Below, in pieces: positions 5,709-5,834 of a DNA stretch of 5,834 nucleotides. This DNA comes from TMED27 sp963922705 (lineage in GTDB: Bacteria; Pseudomonadota; Alphaproteobacteria; Micavibrionales; Micavibrionaceae). The stretch covers positions 1 through 5,834 of the forward strand of contig CAWUJS010000094.1 of assembly GCA_963922705.1 (NCBI GenBank), given 5' to 3'. A program made the translations under genes and the position numbers. The notes beneath the pieces are model-generated. The model did not search any database. It worked only from the letters and a program-made list of their open reading frames with translations, and was not told the origin of the DNA. Numbering within the stretch: the first letter of the stretch is position 1; every line of letters starts with the position of its first letter.

Positions 5709-5834
5709 ATGACAACTGAAAGACCTTCAGTAGCTCAGCCTGATTTAAAAATACTAGCCAATGCGATTCGCGCCCTTGCGATGGATGCGGTGCAAGCCGC
5801 AAATTCCGGCCATCCGGGAATGCCAATGGGGATG
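5709..5834 (+). CDS. tkt: Transketolase, N-terminal 42 codons (cut by window edge)
   Basis: Transketolase is a thiamine-diphosphate enzyme that moves two-carbon units between sugar phosphates in the non-oxidative pentose phosphate pathway (and the Calvin cycle where present). Only the first 42 residues are visible, but they contain the hallmark N-terminal block: LANAIRALAMDAVQAANSGH (16-35) followed by PGMPMGM. H35 in GHPG corresponds to the conserved active-site histidine near the cofactor. The ATG at 5709 has GAAAG (5696-5700) eight bases upstream. An in-frame ATG at 5694 would add five residues (MKVFN) but has no ribosome site, so I prefer 5709. The gene is divergent from the coiled-coil–zapA pair, an arrangement I recall from other Alphaproteobacteria. 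The remaining roughly 620 residues, including the ThDP motif, lie outside, so integrity cannot be judged. Confidence 0.93.
   Translation, partial: MTTERPSVAQPDLKILANAIRALAMDAVQAANSGHPGMPMGM

Noticed and set aside
1..5834. A new multigene defence, mobile or biosynthetic system
   Set aside because: Every substantial open frame is a recognisable housekeeping gene or the zapA-linked coiled-coil protein; there are no transposase, integrase, toxin or repeat-array signatures.

Overview
The window carries ordinary chromosomal housekeeping genes from what is most likely an alphaproteobacterium of fairly low GC content. The main support is gene order. The run tmk–holB–metG–tatD–metallo-beta-lactamase-fold hydrolase, and the divergent set tkt / small coiled-coil protein / zapA, are both arrangements I associate with Alphaproteobacteria. 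The metG and holB products also look alphaproteobacterial: no zinc-knuckle cysteines in either, and a DDAD Walker B in HolB. I cannot name the genus. The presence of transketolase argues weakly against an extremely reduced parasite.

Positions 1-4763 (+ strand) look like one tightly packed operon of five genes. They are the 3' part of tmk (dTMP kinase, cut by the window edge), holB (DNA polymerase III delta'), metG (methionyl-tRNA synthetase), tatD (metal-dependent DNase) and a PhnP-like MBL-fold hydrolase. Gaps are 2, 18, 0 and 3 bases, with no room for internal promoters in the intergenic gaps. The operon links dTTP supply, clamp loading, translation and nucleic-acid housekeeping.

Positions 4764-4912 form a 149-base convergent intergenic region with no gene. 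It contains two alternative base-paired structures but no classical terminator.

Positions 4913-5521 (- strand) hold a two-gene cell-division unit. A GTG-initiated 79-residue heptad-repeat protein (DUF4164/ZauP-like) is followed by zapA, the FtsZ-ring stabiliser. Positions 5522-5708 are a divergent promoter region with a TTGACC -35 box on each strand. The + strand box serves transketolase (tkt), of which only the first 42 codons are inside the window.

I found no mobile element, CRISPR array, tRNA, rRNA or defence-type cassette, and no sign of a new multigene system. The points most worth a second look are the MBL-fold protein, which seems to have lost its C-terminal metal-binding histidine, the coiled-coil partner gene of zapA, and the structured sequence between the converging operons.
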